Shown: positions 6,173 to 8,240 of the stretch, piece by piece | Position numbering within the stretch: the first letter of the stretch is position 1 | How the letters are laid out: every line of letters starts with the position of its first letter | NCBI GenBank assembly: GCA_002498925.1 | Contig: DAJH01000061.1 | Location: 1 to 8,240, forward strand | DNA length: 8,240 nucleotides | DNA from: Euryarchaeota archaeon UBA173 | GTDB taxonomy: Archaea > Thermoplasmatota > Poseidoniia > Poseidoniales > Thalassarchaeaceae | Direction: 5' to 3' | Notes under the pieces: model-generated | The model's input: the letters and a program-made list of their open reading frames with translations, nothing else | Database searches by the model: none | What the model was told of the DNA's origin: nothing | Made by a program: the position numbers and the translations under genes

Positions 6173-8240
6173 CTATGAGCAAGAGCCTTGGTACTGGCCG
6201 TTGACTAGTGGGAGCTTGTCCCAGTCGAACCAGTGGTCCCCGCCTATTGGATCGTATGCTGGTGGGCATACGTGGTCGGAACCAACACCTACTCCTGCGG
6301 ATTGGCCAAGGAAGGCCATATTTGGATCCTGGACCCAAAGAGCGAATGCATCCACGTATAGCTGGTGCCTAGCAGTTTCATCAATCTCGCTCCTTGCGTC
6401 TAGAAGGATCTGGTCCAGTGCGTCGTTGTGGTAATGCGTGTGGTACGCGTCGCCCCCAATGTCAGTACTTCCAGCGAATGGAGACCAATAGTTGTCAGGG
6501 TCTAGGTAATCAGGGCCCCAGCCAATAATCCAGAGGTCCCATGCTCCAGTGACGTAGCTGTCAAGTACGACTGCCCATGGCTTGTCTGTAGCATCGTTAG
6601 CGATTCCTATGGACTCAAGTGCAGTTCCTAGAATTCCTGCTGAAGCAATCCTTGGATCGTTTCCTGTGTTCGAAAGAATTCGGATCGTGTTCGGAAGCCT
6701 GCACTCATCGCCATCCCTGTCTGCTACTGGGACAACAGTTGGTGCGCCTGTCTGAGTGATGGAAGTACAGTCGTACTGCCTGACAAACCCTGCATCGTCC
6801 AATAACTGCTCAGCGTATGGTAGGTCGTAGGTGAACGTCTCGCTAGCTGTGTCGTCGTACGGGAATCCCTGTGGGATAGGTCCGAAAGCAGGGCTTAGCT
6901 CGTTGTCGTAGGCCTCGGTTCGAATCTTGTCATAGTCAAACGTGTAACTGAGCGCCATTCTGACCTCTGAAGTAGTCATAACGTTGCAGTCATCGACTCC
7001 GTCGCCATCGCAATCATGGTTAATCAGATCGACGAAAGTTCCTGCACCATCGTCGACCTTGGGGTGGACGTTGTAAGGTACCAAAACGTAGACGTAGCTA
7101 GACCTGAAAGTGCACCTGAAGCCATCCTTTCCTACAGCGTTAGGCTTGTCCTCTAGGTTATCGCAGAACTCCTCCTTCTGTGCTGGAGGGATGTAGGCCA
7201 AGTCAACTTCCTTGTCCTGAAGTGCTAGGACCCTGGTCTGAGTCTCGTCAACAGTTTCGTAGACATACCTGTTAATGTTGAAGTCTCCTGACTCCCAGTA
7301 CAACCAGTTAGGCTCGAGTACCGTTCTTGTCTCTCTTGCCCACTGAGTTACGATAAATGCGTTGGTACCGGCACCGAATGGTGCTTCGTCCATGAAACCG
7401 TTGCAGTAGTCATCAGAAGTGACGTTGCCGTCCTCGTCAGTCTCGATAATCCTATTTTCCTCACAGAGATCGGAGTTGATCACTGCAGCGACTGTGTATG
7501 CGATTGTGGCTACGAAAGCCGCAGATGGCTCAAAGATGTTGACGGAGAATGATGTTGCGTCAATCACGGTTAGGTTGTCCCCGCCCATATCATCGTGGTC
7601 ACCATTGGCATCGTTGCAGTTGAATGACTGAGTCAGGATCCACTCTACTCCGGAGTTGGGGCTTCCAAAGCCAAGAACTCTACACCAAGAGTATACGACG
7701 TCCTTTGCCTCCAACTTGTCACCGTTGCTGAAGTAAACGTCATCTCTTAGCGTGAAGGTGTAAGTCAGACCATCTGTAGACACGGTGTGTCCAGTGGCAA
7801 GTCTAGGTACGATATGTGAACCTCCATCTCCACGACCCTCGTATCGGTAAAGAGTATCGTAGATGTTCTCGATAATATTCCCAGAAGCGCTGTCGTATGC
7901 GTCAGCAGGATCGTGAGTATCAGCATCGCCAATGGACATCTCGACCAATTCGCATGGATTGTTGGATCCTTGCTCTCGGCACTTTCTGGAGTCCTTCATG
8001 GCGTACCAGGCAGTCTCATGATGCACGGATGCGTTGTCCGGATCAGATGCCATTGAAGCCTCATATGCTGCCATAATGTCAGCCGGTGCTTGACCGTAGT
8101 CGCACGAACCGTCGTCAATTTCCGCGGCGGTGTCATGATTGTTTGCACCGGGGTCTGTGCACCCTGGTTGCAGAGTCTGTATCACGGTCTCAGTCACGGT
8201 CTCGGTCACGGTCTCGGTCACGGTTTCGGTTGTGACGCAT
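6173..8240 (-). CDS. dppA: Secreted peptide-binding protein, SBP_bac_5 family (5' end beyond window)
   Basis: This subunit captures the solute outside the cell and delivers it to DppB/DppC. It has 688 visible residues; typical DppA/OppA proteins have about 535-545. The frame stays open through the right edge, so the true start and signal peptide are missing. Numbering from the first visible codon, residue 1 is Cys (8239-8237), plausibly the lipid-anchored cysteine of a lipoprotein. A (TETV)4 linker follows, then GCTDP...DDGSC (27-46). The family domain starts near residue 120: NIIENIYDTLYRYE, then LTYTFTLRDDVYFSNGDKLEAKDVVYSW. It ends near 640 after GAWDLWIIGWGPDYLDPDNY and RHQLYVDAFALW. The protein is very acidic and has 16 further cysteines in eight close pairs, as expected for an extracellular disulfide-stabilised protein. 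An Asp-rich DCDGDGVDDC loop sits at 409-418. The peptide substrate is inferred from family and gene order only. Confidence 0.93.
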   Translation of the reverse strand, partial: CVTTETVTETVTETVTETVIQTLQPGCTDPGANNHDTAAEIDDGSCDYGQAPADIMAAYEASMASDPDNASVHHETAWYAMKDSRKCREQGSNNPCELVEMSIGDADTHDPADAYDSASGNIIENIYDTLYRYEGRGDGGSHIVPRLATGHTVSTDGLTYTFTLRDDVYFSNGDKLEAKDVVYSWCRVLGFGSPNSGVEWILTQSFNCNDANGDHDDMGGDNLTVIDATSFSVNIFEPSAAFVATIAYTVAAVINSDLCEENRIIETDEDGNVTSDDYCNGFMDEAPFGAGTNAFIVTQWARETRTVLEPNWLYWESGDFNINRYVYETVDETQTRVLALQDKEVDLAYIPPAQKEEFCDNLEDKPNAVGKDGFRCTFRSSYVYVLVPYNVHPKVDDGAGTFVDLINHDCDGDGVDDCNVMTTSEVRMALSYTFDYDKIRTEAYDNELSPAFGPIPQGFPYDDTASETFTYDLPYAEQLLDDAGFVRQYDCTSITQTGAPTVVPVADRDGDECRLPNTIRILSNTGNDPRIASAGILGTALESIGIANDATDKPWAVVLDSYVTGAWDLWIIGWGPDYLDPDNYWSPFAGSTDIGGDAYHTHYHNDALDQILLDARSEIDETARHQLYVDAFALWVQDPNMAFLGQSAGVGVGSDHVCPPAYDPIGGDHWFDWDKLPLVNGQYQGSCS
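6986..7015 (-). other. Cys-flanked Asp-rich loop in the binding protein
   Basis: The codons here encode DCDGDGVDDC. The DxDGDGxxD pattern matches calcium-binding loops of the EF-hand/thrombospondin type 3 kind, and the bracketing cysteines could close the loop with a disulfide. It interrupts the binding-protein domain just before the MTTSEVRMALSYTFDYDKI segment that the family conserves. Confidence 0.5.
8102..8161 (-). other. GCTDP...DDGSC motif near the N-terminus of the binding protein
   Basis: The 20 codons read from CTDPGANNHD to DDGSC, with a cysteine at each end. Short motifs of the form CTDPxAxNYDxxAxxDDGSC recur in secreted proteins of marine archaea and Bacteroidetes. Here a single copy sits between the TETV linker and the binding domain. 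Its function is unknown to me; the acidic residues suggest cation binding. Confidence 0.5.
8183..8230 (-). repeat. Four tandem 12-bp units encoding TETV
   Basis: Four in-frame units of ACC-GAR-ACC-GTG (the last begins ACT) encode TETVTETVTETVTETV, and a decayed fifth unit reads IQTL. The third-position differences are few, so the array is recent or conserved by recombination. It forms a Thr/Glu linker between the probable lipid anchor and the folded protein. Copy number could vary between strains by slippage. Confidence 0.85.

Noticed and set aside
5889..6434. 181-codon plus-strand open frame spanning the dppA-dppB gap
   Set aside because: It is antisense to the ends of two clearly conserved genes, covers the hairpin, and its product has no recognisable family pattern.
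8183..8230. Short repeats as a CRISPR array
   Set aside because: Units are 12 bp with no spacers and are in-frame codons of the binding protein.
8238..8240. ATG on the minus strand at the very edge of the window, a possible start for the binding-protein gene
   Set aside because: It is out of frame with the binding protein and would read an Arg/Asp-rich repeat. The real frame runs past the window edge.

Overview
The window holds one minus-strand operon for a peptide-type ABC importer, in the order dppA-dppB-dppC-dppD-dppF plus a small membrane-protein gene. The end of an apparently convergent plus-strand gene occupies the left edge. Nearly all of the sequence is coding. The only sizeable gap is the 168 nt between dppA and dppB, which holds a strong hairpin and a weak promoter-like element. 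I see no tRNA, rRNA, CRISPR, insertion sequence or phage gene.

Layout in the direction of transcription, right to left: a secreted solute-binding protein of the SBP_bac_5 type, cut at its 5' end by the window edge (8240-6173); a perfect GC-rich hairpin with a T-run (6141-6097); permease DppB (6004-4835); permease DppC (4838-3084); ATPase DppD (3127-1481); ATPase DppF (1476-460); a 118-residue two-helix membrane protein (460-104). From dppB on, every gene pair overlaps or lies within 4 nt, with Shine-Dalgarno-like stretches at the junctions, so translation is probably coupled. By family knowledge the binding protein captures an oligopeptide or similar solute outside the cell, DppB and DppC form the channel, and DppD and DppF hydrolyse ATP. 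The real substrate cannot be read from sequence.

The organism looks like a marine planktonic microbe. My best guess is a Marine Group II euryarchaeon (Poseidoniales). The reasons are the acidic, cysteine-rich secreted binding protein with a Thr/Glu/Val linker and a GCTDP...DDGSC motif, heavy use of AGG/AGA arginine codons, and GTG starts. This is inference, and a marine bacterium is not excluded.

The most unusual content is inside the transporter proteins. DppD carries two hydrophobic, apparently membrane-spanning insertions within its nucleotide-binding domain, one between Walker A and the Q-loop and one between the Q-loop and the ABC signature. All ATPase motifs stay intact. DppC carries an insertion with about four extra membrane segments between canonical helices 3 and 4, plus an enlarged extracellular domain. 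DppF is ordinary. Together these suggest a peptide importer in which one ATPase is itself anchored in the membrane, possibly against the extra helices of DppC. I know of no described precedent. Other oddities are eight neighbouring cysteine pairs and a Ca-loop-like Asp motif in the binding protein, CxxC pairs at the DppD C-terminus, and a possible CTG start for dppD.
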